A stretch of DNA of 47,010 bases from CAYLHS01 sp964594235 (GTDB lineage: Bacteria; Actinomycetota; Acidimicrobiia; Spongiisociales; UBA4744), in assembly GCA_964594235.1 (NCBI GenBank), contig CAZQMF010000007.1, positions 1-47,010 on the forward strand, read 5' to 3'. The notes beneath the pieces were generated by a model that worked only from the letters and a program-made list of their open reading frames with translations, did no database searches and had not been told where the DNA came from. Made by a program: the position numbers and the translations under genes. This document shows, in pieces, positions 23,025-30,245 of this stretch; the stretch's first letter is position 1; each line of letters begins with the position of its first letter.

Positions 23025-24718
23025 TGCCGGAGATTCCTGAAGAGCTGCGCCGCCGGATCGCCGTCGCCCGGGCGAAAGCCCTCGGTGAGGACGCCGGGGA
23101 CATTCCTGCGACATCCGTCGGCGACCTTGATCCGCAAGCCGTCCCGGACGGCTCCGCCCCACTGGCCGTAGGGTCGACAGAGATGCCTGCCGGTCTCCTC
23201 GAGCGGGTCAAAGCCGCCCGCCGCCAGGCCTTTGAGAATCTCGGGCCGGTGCCGGAACGGAACACCGTTCCCAAGCAGGACGTGCCCAGAGTCACACCCG
23301 AACGGATTCCGGTGACGCAACCGGCACCGCCGGCATCTGCACCGGCTGCACCTGCGGCACCCGCGGCGGCTGTTCCGGTCGAGGTTCCAGCCGAGGTGCA
23401 GGCCGCGACCCCGGCGGCGACCGCCGGCATGTCGCTCGAACAGGCCGCCGAGACACTCGGCATGCCCGAGAAGCTGTTGCGCCGCTCGGTCGACGCGAAG
23501 GCAAGGGCTTTGGGCGTGCCGTTCGATGAAGCGCTCGCCGGGATGCTCGGCGGGGCGGCCCCCGCGCCGGCATCTGCTCCGGCCACGCCTGTCCCCGCCG
23601 CTCCGGTAGCCCCTGCCCCTGCTGCTCCTGTGCCGGTGGCCGCGACAACCGAGACGCCTGCTGTCCCGGCCGCCTCCACGGCCGCCCCGACAGACACCTC
23701 AGCGGGCATGTCATTCGAACAGGCCGCCGAGGCGCTCGGGTATCCGGAGGAGCTGTTCCGGCGTTCCGTCGAGGCCAAGGCGAAGGCGCTGGGTGTGTCG
23801 TTCGATGAAGCGCTTGCCGGGATGCTCGGCGAAGTCGCCCCCGCGGCATCTGCAGCGGCGGTCCCTGTCCCTGCTGCTCCTGCGCCGGCCGCCCCTGTCC
23901 CTGCTGCTCCTGCGCCGGCCGCCCCTGTCCCTGCTGCTCCTGCGCCGGCCGCCGCAACACCGGGAGTCGAGACTCCTCAGGCCCCCACGCCACAGCCGGT
24001 TGCATCCCAGCCTGTTGGCGTCATGTCGATCGAAGAGGCCGCGGCGGCGCTGGGCATGCCGGAGAAGCTGTTCCGGCGTTCCGTCGAGGCCAAGGCGAAG
24101 GCGCTTGGTGTGTCGTTCGATCAGGCCCTGGCAGACATGATCGGGACGAAGGTCGCCGTCCCGTCGACTCCCGCGGCGGCAGCCCCTGCCCCGCAACCTG
24201 CACCGGCGGCCGTGGTGCCGCCCGCGGACGTCGCCGTGCCGGAGGCAGAGCCGCTTGCAGTTGCGGCCGAAACAGTTGGCGCAGCGTCCACAGCGACCGA
24301 GGACATGCCCGCGCAACAGACGGGACGTCCGACAGTCGAGGTGAAACAGCTCTACCGGGTCGAGCTGGTCACGGCCGTGATATCGGCCGTCATCCTCGCG
24401 CTGCTGGCGCTCGCCGGTCCCGCGCCGGTCTTCCGTCAGGCCGGCGGTGCTGCAGATCCGTCCAAGATCCCGTGGTATCTCGTGTGGGTGGCGCAGCTGT
24501 TCGCCTGGATGCCGCGAGACGCTGCCGGGTTCTTCGCTCCGCTCCTCGTCATCGTTGGTCTGTTTGCAATCCCGTTCGTCGACAAGAACCCGGGCTCGCA
24601 TCCGTCGCATCGACGCTTCGCGATCGCACTATTCGGCATCTTCGCCGCAGCGCTGGCGGTCCTCACAGTGATCGGGTTGATCAACCGGCCCGGCGGTTTC
24701 GGCTGGCCCTGGTCATGA
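23024..24718 (+). CDS. Cytochrome b subunit IV-like protein with a long repeat-bearing N-terminal extension
   Basis: The last 120 residues (from about 443) form three membrane helices with PSKIPWYLVWVAQLF between the first two, the signature of cytochrome b C-terminal/subunit IV proteins (PxKxPWYFLxxQEL). Before them lie about 440 mostly soluble residues. These hold three near-identical 41-residue units (residues 136-176, 229-269, 334-374; pattern MSxEQAAExLGxPEKLFRR then SVEAKAKALGVSFDEALAGM) and two shorter related helices near residues 4-22 and 54-74 (pattern PEELRRRIAVARAKALG), joined by Ala/Pro-rich linkers. The extension should face the cytoplasm. Subunit IV is normally about 160 residues, so this is a large addition. 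Start ATG 23024 overlaps the cytochrome b stop (TGATG). Confidence 0.82.
   Translation: MPEIPEELRRRIAVARAKALGEDAGDIPATSVGDLDPQAVPDGSAPLAVGSTEMPAGLLERVKAARRQAFENLGPVPERNTVPKQDVPRVTPERIPVTQPAPPASAPAAPAAPAAAVPVEVPAEVQAATPAATAGMSLEQAAETLGMPEKLLRRSVDAKARALGVPFDEALAGMLGGAAPAPASAPATPVPAAPVAPAPAAPVPVAATTETPAVPAASTAAPTDTSAGMSFEQAAEALGYPEELFRRSVEAKAKALGVSFDEALAGMLGEVAPAASAAAVPVPAAPAPAAPVPAAPAPAAPVPAAPAPAAATPGVETPQAPTPQPVASQPVGVMSIEEAAAALGMPEKLFRRSVEAKAKALGVSFDQALADMIGTKVAVPSTPAAAAPAPQPAPAAVVPPADVAVPEAEPLAVAAETVGAASTATEDMPAQQTGRPTVEVKQLYRVELVTAVISAVILALLALAGPAPVFRQAGGAADPSKIPWYLVWVAQLFAWMPRDAAGFFAPLLVIVGLFAIPFVDKNPGSHPSHRRFAIALFGIFAAALAVLTVIGLINRPGGFGWPWS
23867..23953 (+). repeat. 30-bp tandem repeat in the Ala/Pro linker
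   Basis: A 30-bp unit occurs in two identical full copies (23881-23910 and 23911-23940) with partial copies on both sides, about 2.9 units in all. Each codes for ten residues rich in Ala and Pro (PVPAAPAPAA). Identity at silent positions points to recent slippage or unequal exchange. Confidence 0.9.
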
Positions 24719-24804
24719 GTCCCACCGACATCATCTCGGTCTCGGTGATCGTGATCGTCGCGCTTGCCGGAGCCGGGATCGCCGCGATGATCTCGAAACG
24801 CTAG
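24715..24804 (+). CDS. 29-residue single-helix membrane peptide
   Basis: ATG at 24715 overlaps the stop of the cytochrome b subunit gene (ATGA) and the frame ends with TAG at 24802-24804. The product is MSPTDIISVSVIVIVALAGA followed by GIAAMISKR: one hydrophobic helix with a short polar start and a basic end, which predicts N-out, C-in. The strict ATGA overlap matches how genes are coupled elsewhere here. By position it could be a small structural subunit of the cytochrome bc complex, as PetL/PetM/PetN-type peptides are in b6f. Its last base overlaps the end of rex on the other strand. Confidence 0.65.
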   Translation: MSPTDIISVSVIVIVALAGAGIAAMISKR

Positions 24805-25427
24805 AGCGCGCGTCGTCGCTCCGCCACGTAGTAGCTCAGTGTGTGCAGTTCGGTCGCGAGATCGATGTGCCGTACAAAGACGCTTCTCGGGACACGGAGA
24901 AGCGTCGGGGCGAACGACAGGATCCCGAAGACGCCCGCTGCGACGAGACGGTCGGCGGCGTCCTGCGCAGCGTTCGTCGGGACGGCGATGATCCCGAGTA
25001 AGCATCGCCGACTGACCATGTCCGATTCCATCGCATCGACATGTTTGACCGCTATGTCGCCGATTCGAGTGCCGACGACCGTCGGTGAGATGTCATAGAT
25101 GCCCACCACGCGCAACTCGCCCTCATCGAAACCCTCGTAGGTGGCGAGAGCAGAGCCGAGGTGACCCGCGCCGACGATCACGATGTCCCGTGACTGGTCG
25201 AGGCCGAGCCGCTCCCGTATCCGCGAGCGGAGAGTGTCGACGTCGTATCCGATTCCCCGTGTGCCGTGCGAGCCGAGGTAGGACAGGTCCTTCCTCACCG
25301 TTGCGGCAGTCTCGTCGGCGAGCCGTGCCAGCTCAGAGGAGGAGATCGTCGGGGAGTCTCCTGCGAACTGCTCCAGGCAGAACAGGTAGCGGGGCAGTCG
25401 GTTGATCGTCGGCTGGGGCACATCCAC
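24801..25427 (-). CDS. rex: Redox-sensing transcriptional repressor Rex
   Basis: About 208 residues: an N-terminal winged helix (NRLPRYLFCLEQF, SSSELARLADETAATVRKDLS-like segment, then the wing GTRGIGYDVDTL) and a C-terminal Rossmann domain with VGAGHLGSAL and the swapped C-terminal helix. Rex senses the NADH/NAD ratio and represses respiratory genes. The GTG at 25427 is preferred: TATCGT/TAATAT lies about 10 bases before it and family homology starts there; GTG 25439 is also possible. It converges on the cytochrome b set and is divergent from the rhodanese gene, next to likely targets (cytochrome b, nuo). Confidence 0.93.
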   Translation of the reverse strand: MDVPQPTINRLPRYLFCLEQFAGDSPTISSSELARLADETAATVRKDLSYLGSHGTRGIGYDVDTLRSRIRERLGLDQSRDIVIVGAGHLGSALATYEGFDEGELRVVGIYDISPTVVGTRIGDIAVKHVDAMESDMVSRRCLLGIIAVPTNAAQDAADRLVAAGVFGILSFAPTLLRVPRSVFVRHIDLATELHTLSYYVAERRRAL

Positions 25428-25491
25428 GATGTGCCTCACGATATTAGGGGGTGTCGAAGGGTCGAAATCCGTGAGCGGCCGCGACACTCGA

Positions 25492-25521
25492 CCCTGGTGT
25501 CGAGACCGAGGGACACCAGGG
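25492..25521. promoter_or_regulatory. Perfect inverted repeat in the rex-rhodanese divergent region
   Basis: CCCTGGTGTC and GACACCAGGG are perfect 10-base arms around a 10-base loop. No T-run follows on either strand. It could be an operator or an RNA hairpin; it does not match the TTGTGAAATATTTCACAA-type Rex operator. Confidence 0.5.
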
Positions 25522-25533
25522 CCCCTTGAGACG

Positions 25534-25558
25534 TGATATACCCCTAGAGGGTATATCA
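25534..25558 (+). promoter_or_regulatory. CsoR/CstR-type operator overlapping the rhodanese promoter
   Basis: TGATATACCC (25534-25543) and GGGTATATCA (25549-25558) form a perfect 10-base inverted repeat with a 5-base centre. The core ATACCCCTAGAGGGTAT closely fits operators of the CsoR/RcnR/CstR family (copper or persulfide sensors). It overlaps a possible -10 hexamer (TATCAT, 25554-25559) that ends 7 bases before the GTG at 25567. With a rhodanese downstream, persulfide sensing by a CstR-type repressor fits best; no such repressor gene is in the window. Confidence 0.6.
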
Positions 25559-25566
25559 TCGCAGCC

Positions 25567-25968
25567 GTGCGAAGACTCATCATCATCACAGTCCTGTTCG
25601 CGCTCCTCCTCGCCTCATGCGGTGGGACGGCAACCCAGCAGATCGGAACCGCCACGCCGCAGCAGGCGTACGAGACGATCCAGGCGAATCAGGGCGACCC
25701 CAACTTCGAGCTGATCGACGTGAGAACCCCGGAGGAGTACCAGTCCGGGAAGATCGCCGGTGCCGTCGACATCGACTTCTACGCCGCCGACTTCCAGCAG
25801 CAGCTGAGCCGGCTCGACCGTGGCAAGCAGTATCTGATCTACTGCCACACGGGCAACCGGAGTGGCCAGACGCTCACCATCATGAAAGATCTCGGCTTCG
25901 AGAACGTCGAGGACATCGGTGGTGGCATCGCCGCCTGGGCCCGGCAGGGACTTCCCATCGCTCCCTGA
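25567..25968 (+). CDS. Rhodanese-like lipoprotein
   Basis: A 133-residue lipoprotein: a signal peptide with lipobox LLASC (lipidated C18), then a single rhodanese domain. The active-site loop is C93-HTGNRS, with IDVRTPEEYQSGKIAGA before it. It would carry persulfide or transfer sulfur outside the cytoplasmic membrane. The start GTG is preceded by an operator/promoter rather than a ribosome site. The MenJ-like gene follows after 20 bases but may have its own -10 (TAGGCT, 25973). Confidence 0.9.
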   Translation: MRRLIIITVLFALLLASCGGTATQQIGTATPQQAYETIQANQGDPNFELIDVRTPEEYQSGKIAGAVDIDFYAADFQQQLSRLDRGKQYLIYCHTGNRSGQTLTIMKDLGFENVEDIGGGIAAWARQGLPIAP

Positions 25969-25988
25969 CAAGTAGGCTGACGGGCCGA

Positions 25989-27212
25989 ATGTCAGCACAC
26001 ACGGAGGTTCTCGTCGTCGGTGGAGGGCCGGCAGGCTCCGCTGCCGCCTTCTGGCTGGCCGAGGCCGGGCACTCGGTCACCGTCCTCGAGAAGAAGACCT
26101 ATCCGAGAGACAAGACGTGCGGCGACGGACTCACACCCCGTTCTATCAAAGAACTTCTGGACATGGGGTTCGACTTCTCGGTGCCGACGTTCCACCGCGT
26201 CGACGGCCTTCGTTCCTACGCCGGTGACGAACTCAGCCTCGAGATGAACTGGCCCGACCATCCGGTCTACCCCAATTGGGGCGGGATCATCAGACGGCGG
26301 GACCTCGATGCCCAGGTGGCCGGGCTCGTCAGGAGCAAGGGTGTGACCGTTCTCGAGCACACGGAAGCGATGCCGGTCATAGACAATGGACGGCTGGTGG
26401 GGGTTCGCGTCGGCGAAGAGCTGGTGACGCCCGGCGCGGTCGTCGTGGCGGACGGCTCTCTGTCCCGGTTCGGCAGGGCGCTCGGCGCCTCGCGTCGCAG
26501 GGACTACCCGATCGGCATGGCGCTGCGGGGCTACTACTCGAGTCCCCGATCCGACGACCGTTTCATGGAGAGCCAGCTCGACATCCGAGACGAGACAGGG
26601 GCGCAGATGCCCGGCTATGGATGGGTCTTTCCTCTGGGCGACGGTGAGGTGAACGTCGGCGTCGGGTTGTTGTCGACCTTCGCGAGGTGGAAGCACACCA
26701 ACACGTCGAGGATGATGGACGCCTACGTGCAGACCGCCCCCGGGTACTGGAATCTGGAGGGGCCGCACGCCAAACCCATGGGCGGCAAGCTCTCGATGGG
26801 GCTGTCGGTGGGCCCGCTGGTTGGGCCGAACTGGGTGATCGCCGGCGACGCCGCGGGCATGATCAACCCCTGGAACGGCGAGGGCATCGCCTATGCGTAC
26901 GAGACGGGTCGTCGAGCAGCTCGCCACGTGCACGAAGCGCTGATTGCGAACGACCTCTCGCTCCTTCAGCGATATCCACAGGAGCTGCACGACGAGTACG
27001 GCCTCTACTACCGGATGGCGAGAATCTTCGTGCGAGCCATCGGCAAGCCGAGGGTGATGTGGGCACTGACCCACGCCGGCCTACGGTCGAAGCCTCTGAT
27101 GGAGTGGGTGCTCAAGGTGATGGCGAACCTACTCGACGAGTCCGAGCGTGGTGTCGGTGAACTCGCATACGCAACGCTCGAACGCATGGTGAGGTTGGCG
27201 CCTTCCGCCTGA
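25989..27212 (+). CDS. Geranylgeranyl reductase family flavoprotein, MenJ-like
   Basis: A 407-residue FAD enzyme with VVGGGPAGSAAAFWLAEAG at the N-terminus, the family motif PRDKTCGDGLTPRS, and the second FAD contact GDAAGMINPWNGEGI. It is close in layout to mycobacterial MenJ, which saturates one isoprene unit of menaquinone; other family members reduce geranylgeranyl lipids. Location between Rex and the nuo operon supports a role in menaquinone maturation, by inference. ATG 25989 is chosen because the Rossmann motif starts eight residues later. A GC-rich hairpin follows the stop. Confidence 0.85.
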   Translation: MSAHTEVLVVGGGPAGSAAAFWLAEAGHSVTVLEKKTYPRDKTCGDGLTPRSIKELLDMGFDFSVPTFHRVDGLRSYAGDELSLEMNWPDHPVYPNWGGIIRRRDLDAQVAGLVRSKGVTVLEHTEAMPVIDNGRLVGVRVGEELVTPGAVVVADGSLSRFGRALGASRRRDYPIGMALRGYYSSPRSDDRFMESQLDIRDETGAQMPGYGWVFPLGDGEVNVGVGLLSTFARWKHTNTSRMMDAYVQTAPGYWNLEGPHAKPMGGKLSMGLSVGPLVGPNWVIAGDAAGMINPWNGEGIAYAYETGRRAARHVHEALIANDLSLLQRYPQELHDEYGLYYRMARIFVRAIGKPRVMWALTHAGLRSKPLMEWVLKVMANLLDESERGVGELAYATLERMVRLAPSA

Positions 27213-27213
27213 G

Positions 27214-27228
27214 GCGGGCTTCGCCCGC
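27214..27228 (+). terminator. Hairpin after the MenJ-like gene
   Basis: GCGGGC and GCCCGC pair around a TTC loop, 2 bases after the stop codon. No T-run follows, so it may be a weak terminator or a 3'-end stabiliser. Confidence 0.5.
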
Positions 27229-27498
27229 AGTCCTCGGTTGTCAGTCATGAGTCATCGGTAGGAACGCGGGAGAACGCAGTACTCGCGGGGTGACCGTGTC
27301 ATGGCGGCCGGGGATCGAAGGCGGCTCGCACGCTACAGGGACCACTCGAGCACCTCGCGTCGAGGAGCTCAGACTCCCTGATCAAACGCTTCTGGGTCTG
27401 CAAGTGGCTGACGTTCGACACCGGGCGGTCAGGGGCACTTGGTTCAACGTTCCGCGCGGTGAGAGAGTCTTGCCGAGAACCGAGAACCGACAACCGAG
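27229..27498. repeat. Gene-free spacer with dispersed-repeat ends
   Basis: This spacer begins with TCAGTCATGAGTCATCGGTA-type words and ends with a 26-base word at 27473-27498 (CCGAGAACCGAGAACC then GACAACCGAG) that recurs with one mismatch at 29004-29029. The middle 170 bases show no repeat, tRNA or credible gene. The same order of end-words occurs in the 19672-19860 spacer. Confidence 0.5.
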
Positions 27499-27523
27499 GT
27501 GGTGATGGGCTGCCCATCACCAC
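27499..27523 (-). terminator. Hairpin at the end of the phosphotransferase gene
   Basis: GTGGTGATGGG and CCCATCACCAC are perfect 11-base arms around a 3-base loop, spanning the phosphotransferase stop codon. No T-run is present on the minus strand. Confidence 0.5.
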
Positions 27524-28353
27524 GCCCTGGCCACGAACTCCTCGATTCGTCCTCGAAGCAGATCGAGTGTGAGGTCCGTCAGCCCGAACGATGACCATGG
27601 TGGGTAGACATCGAGTTCGGGCAGGACACTCAGCGCCGGCGCGAGATCCCAGACAGGATCGTACGGGAACCCGAGAAGGTTGGTGAACCGGTCGGCGATC
27701 TCCTGCCCGTACATGAGGGCGAGATTGAGTCTGCAGTGTGCGACATCGGAGCTGTGTGGTCCGAGGCAGGCGTTCACCCAGTCGACGATGCCGGTGATAC
27801 GGCGCTCTTCCCACAGGATGTTGGTCGGGTGGTAGTCACGATGGATGAAGCACCATGGCTCATCAGGCATACCGGCTGCATACCGAGCGAACGCGCCCTC
27901 CCAGAGGCCAGGAGTGCTCGACCACGCAGGGGGCGCGAGTGATGTCTGATCTATCCAGGGGTCGTATGTCCATGCGAAGTCGTCCAGCGACGCCTCTCGA
28001 AGTGTGACCAAGGGTTCACCAAGCGCTCGGAGCCACGCATCGGTGGGTGTTTCGGGCAGAACCACGCGACCGGGCAGATGGGTCATGATGATCGCCGGGA
28101 TGCCGGCTTCGACTCCCGTCTGGTCGAGTGCGATCACCTGAGGCGTGGGGAGGTCGACTGTCTCGAGGATCTGGAGCGCGGCAGCTTCGTGGCTGGCCAG
28201 GTCGGGTTCCTGGGCCAACCAGAGGGTGTTCGTGAACGCACGGACGACCAATCCGCCGCCTACCAGATACAGCGTTGACGACGTCGAGCCTTCGAGCCGT
28301 CTCGAGAGCGATCCCCCTGTCTCTCGTTCAACCCACGCTTGGAGGCGGTTCAC
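27517..28353 (-). CDS. Aminoglycoside phosphotransferase (APH) family kinase
   Basis: A 278-residue protein with an APH/choline-kinase fold. The catalytic loop FIHRDYHPTNILW (H-x-D-x4-N) and the metal-binding D of GIVDWVNA are intact. The family phosphorylates small-molecule hydroxyls (antibiotics, choline, sugars, homoserine); nothing here picks the substrate. Its GTG start overlaps the nicotinamidase stop by 4 bases, so both are translated together, which may point to a vitamin or nucleoside substrate, but this is inference. Confidence 0.82.
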   Translation of the reverse strand: MNRLQAWVERETGGSLSRRLEGSTSSTLYLVGGGLVVRAFTNTLWLAQEPDLASHEAAALQILETVDLPTPQVIALDQTGVEAGIPAIIMTHLPGRVVLPETPTDAWLRALGEPLVTLREASLDDFAWTYDPWIDQTSLAPPAWSSTPGLWEGAFARYAAGMPDEPWCFIHRDYHPTNILWEERRITGIVDWVNACLGPHSSDVAHCRLNLALMYGQEIADRFTNLLGFPYDPVWDLAPALSVLPELDVYPPWSSFGLTDLTLDLLRGRIEEFVARAW

Positions 28354-28928
28354 TCGACCTCGCCGCCGGCGGTGAGCACCTCCCGGAGGGCTCGTTCGCC
28401 GTCGCCGTCCTCGAGATTCACGGCTCCTGTGGCGTCAGCCAGGACCGCCACCTCGTAGCCGAGTGCCAAGCCGTCGAGGGCGGTCGCCTTGACGCAGTAG
28501 TCGGTGGCCAGTCCCACGATCACGAGCCGTCGAGTCGACCCGAGCCACGCGTCGAGCCCAGTCGACTTCGTCGCTCCGGACACAGGATCCCGCATGGTGA
28601 ACCCCGAGTAGCCGTCCTCGCCGTTCGCGCCTTTGCGGATCTCCGGCCCGTCGACGACGAGGTCGGGGTGAAACTCGGATCCCCAGGTGCCGGCGACACA
28701 GTGCACCGGCCAGATGCCACCGTCTTTGGCGAAGTGAGGTGTGGACTCGGGATGCCAGTCTCTGGTGTAGACGACGGGGGATCCTGCGTCTCGTGCACGC
28801 GCGATCTGCGCATTGATGGGCGTGATGATCGACTCCGCTCCTGCAACCGCCAGGCTCCCGTCCGGGTCGGCGAAGTCGTTCTGGATGTCAACGACGATCA
28901 GGGCGGTGTCGGGGCCATAGCGAGCCAC
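28350..28928 (-). CDS. pncA: Nicotinamidase / isochorismatase family hydrolase (PncA-like)
   Basis: A 192-residue protein with the cysteine hydrolase triad: D14 in VVDIQNDF, a lysine in IRKGAN (about 98) and a cysteine in ATDYCVKATALD (about 144). The metal site D-x-H-x5-H is seen in RDWHPESTPHF. These features and the length fit nicotinamidase, which converts nicotinamide to nicotinate for NAD salvage. The GTG start has a TACGCT box 6 bases upstream and no ribosome site. It leads a two-gene unit with the phosphotransferase. Confidence 0.88.
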   Translation of the reverse strand: MARYGPDTALIVVDIQNDFADPDGSLAVAGAESIITPINAQIARARDAGSPVVYTRDWHPESTPHFAKDGGIWPVHCVAGTWGSEFHPDLVVDGPEIRKGANGEDGYSGFTMRDPVSGATKSTGLDAWLGSTRRLVIVGLATDYCVKATALDGLALGYEVAVLADATGAVNLEDGDGERALREVLTAGGEVE

Positions 28929-28934
28929 GCCTCT

Positions 28935-28940
28935 AGCGTA
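28935..28940 (-). promoter_or_regulatory. -10 box of pncA (leaderless type)
   Basis: TACGCT on the minus strand ends 6 bases before the GTG at 28928; there is no Shine-Dalgarno. Confidence 0.45.
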
Positions 28941-28945
28941 GGAGC

Positions 28946-29047
28946 TGACAGCTGACAGCGGATGGCAGCGTGCCGGCGTCCTCGGCGGCCTGAGACGGGT
29001 CTACCGAGAACCGAGAACTGACAACCGAGAACTGACAACCGAGAACC
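28946..29047. repeat. Spacer of short repeats directly before the racemase gene
   Basis: GCTGACAGCTGACAGC near 28946 is followed from 29004 by CCGAGAACCGAGAACTGACA and two further copies of a 14-base unit (CGAGAACTGACAAC), running right up to the racemase ATG. The 26-base word at 29004-29029 recurs at 27473-27498 with one mismatch. No ribosome site remains in front of the racemase start. Confidence 0.7.
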
Positions 29048-29743
29048 ATGAACGTCATTGGCATCATTGGAGGGATGAGCTGGGAGTCGACGGCAACGTA
29101 CTACCGGCTCATCAATGAAGAGGTCGCCCGCCGTTTGGGTGGATTTCACTCGGCGCGGATCGTCCTGTCGTCGGTCGACTTCGACGAGATCGAGCGCATG
29201 CAGTCGACGGGCGACTGGGAAGCGGCAGGACGGCGACTCGGCAAGGAAGCCGCCGCCCTCGAACGTGCCGGTGCCGACCTGCTGGTTCTTGCCACCAACA
29301 CCATGCACAAGGTGGCCGACGCAATCGAGCGAGCCGTATCGATCCCACTGCTCCACATAGCCGACGCCACCGGACGCGCCATCGTCGCGCGCGGCGTCGG
29401 GACGGTTGCCCTCCTCGGCACCCGATACACGATGGAACAGGACTTCTACCGAGGACGCCTGGCGAGTCACTACGGCTTGGAGGTACTGGTACCGGACGCG
29501 GGTGATCGCGCAACGGTCGACGGCGTGATCTTCGACGAGTTGGTTCATGGAAAGGTGATAGAGACCTCGAGACGCTCCTACCTCGACATCATCGGCCGTT
29601 TGGTCGAGCGCGGCGCAGAGGGAGTGGTTCTCGGATGTACCGAGATCGGCATGCTCGTCGGTCGGAAGGACGTCGAGGTGCCGGTGTTCGACACGACCGA
29701 GCTTCACGCGGCCGCAGCCGTGGCGGCGGCGATCGAGACCTAG
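29048..29743 (+). CDS. Aspartate/glutamate racemase family protein (YgeA/L-DER-like)
   Basis: A 231-residue protein that follows E. coli YgeA closely: GIIGGMSWESTATYYRLIN at the start, LATNTMHKVADAIE, LLGTRYTMEQDFYRG, and VLGCTEIGMLV. As in YgeA-type L-Asp/Glu-specific racemases, the first catalytic position holds Thr (TNTMH) while the second keeps Cys (GCTE), the asymmetric active site. It should racemise acidic or related amino acids. The ATG is abutted by tandem repeats, so its expression signals may have been altered by repeat growth. Confidence 0.88.
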   Translation: MNVIGIIGGMSWESTATYYRLINEEVARRLGGFHSARIVLSSVDFDEIERMQSTGDWEAAGRRLGKEAAALERAGADLLVLATNTMHKVADAIERAVSIPLLHIADATGRAIVARGVGTVALLGTRYTMEQDFYRGRLASHYGLEVLVPDAGDRATVDGVIFDELVHGKVIETSRRSYLDIIGRLVERGAEGVVLGCTEIGMLVGRKDVEVPVFDTTELHAAAAVAAAIET

Positions 29744-29747
29744 AAAC

Positions 29748-29771
29748 CGGCTGGACGCAGCTCCCCAGCCG
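29748..29771 (+). terminator. Hairpin after the racemase gene
   Basis: CGGCTGG and CCAGCCG pair around a 10-base loop, 5 bases after the stop and before the nuo promoter. It lacks a T-run. Confidence 0.4.
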
Positions 29772-29785
29772 ACCCGGTGGACGTT

Positions 29786-29814
29786 TTGTCGAGTCCTCGC
29801 ACGACTTCTAGTCT
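29786..29814 (+). promoter_or_regulatory. Promoter of the nuo operon
   Basis: TTGTCG and TAGTCT are separated by 17 bases; the start would be near 29821, about 20 bases before nuoA. A GAGAGGG ribosome site follows at 29827-29833. This is the only promoter-like site seen for the 14-gene operon. Confidence 0.5.
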
Positions 29815-29840
29815 TACGACATCAGAGAGAGGGTGTGTCC

Positions 29841-30245
29841 GTGAGCCTTGCCGACTACCTGCCTGTGGCCATCATGTTCGTGCTGGTGGCGGTATTCGGA
29901 TTTGGTGTGGCCGGTCTCTCATGGCTGATCGCTCCCAAGAACCCCTCTCCTGAGAAGCTGGCCCCCTACGAGTGCGGCATCGTTCCAGAGCACGAACCGG
30001 CCCAACGCTTCCCCGTCAAGTTCTATCTCGTCGCGATGCTGTTCGTCATCTTCGACATCGAGACGATCTTCCTGTTCGCATGGGCCGTCCAGTTCCGTGA
30101 ACTCGGTTGGTACGGGATCGCAGCCGTGGGCATCTTCACGCTGCTCGTGATCGAGACGCTCGGCTACGTCTGGAAGCGGGGTGCGCTGGACTGGAACGTG
30201 AAACGACGCTCCCGGTACATCCCCTCTGAGCGCGAGGCGGCCTGA
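29841..30245 (+). CDS. nuoA: NADH-quinone oxidoreductase subunit A
   Basis: A 134-residue membrane subunit of complex I with three helices. The conserved first-loop PYECGIVP (Cys of the quinone-site loop) and the FDIETIFLFAWA segment of helix 2 are intact. The GTG at 29841 is preferred over GTG 29835 because GAGAGGG is then 7 bases upstream. It opens the nuoA-N operon and overlaps nuoB by TGATG. Confidence 0.96.
   Translation: MSLADYLPVAIMFVLVAVFGFGVAGLSWLIAPKNPSPEKLAPYECGIVPEHEPAQRFPVKFYLVAMLFVIFDIETIFLFAWAVQFRELGWYGIAAVGIFTLLVIETLGYVWKRGALDWNVKRRSRYIPSEREAA

Noticed and set aside
23867..23953. CRISPR or regulatory repeat
   Set aside because: The 30-bp units are in frame and code for Ala/Pro-rich linker inside a clear gene.
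27229..27498. tRNA gene or small protein in the spacer
   Set aside because: No TTCGA-type T-loop with matching acceptor stem was found, and the open frame there has no coding character.
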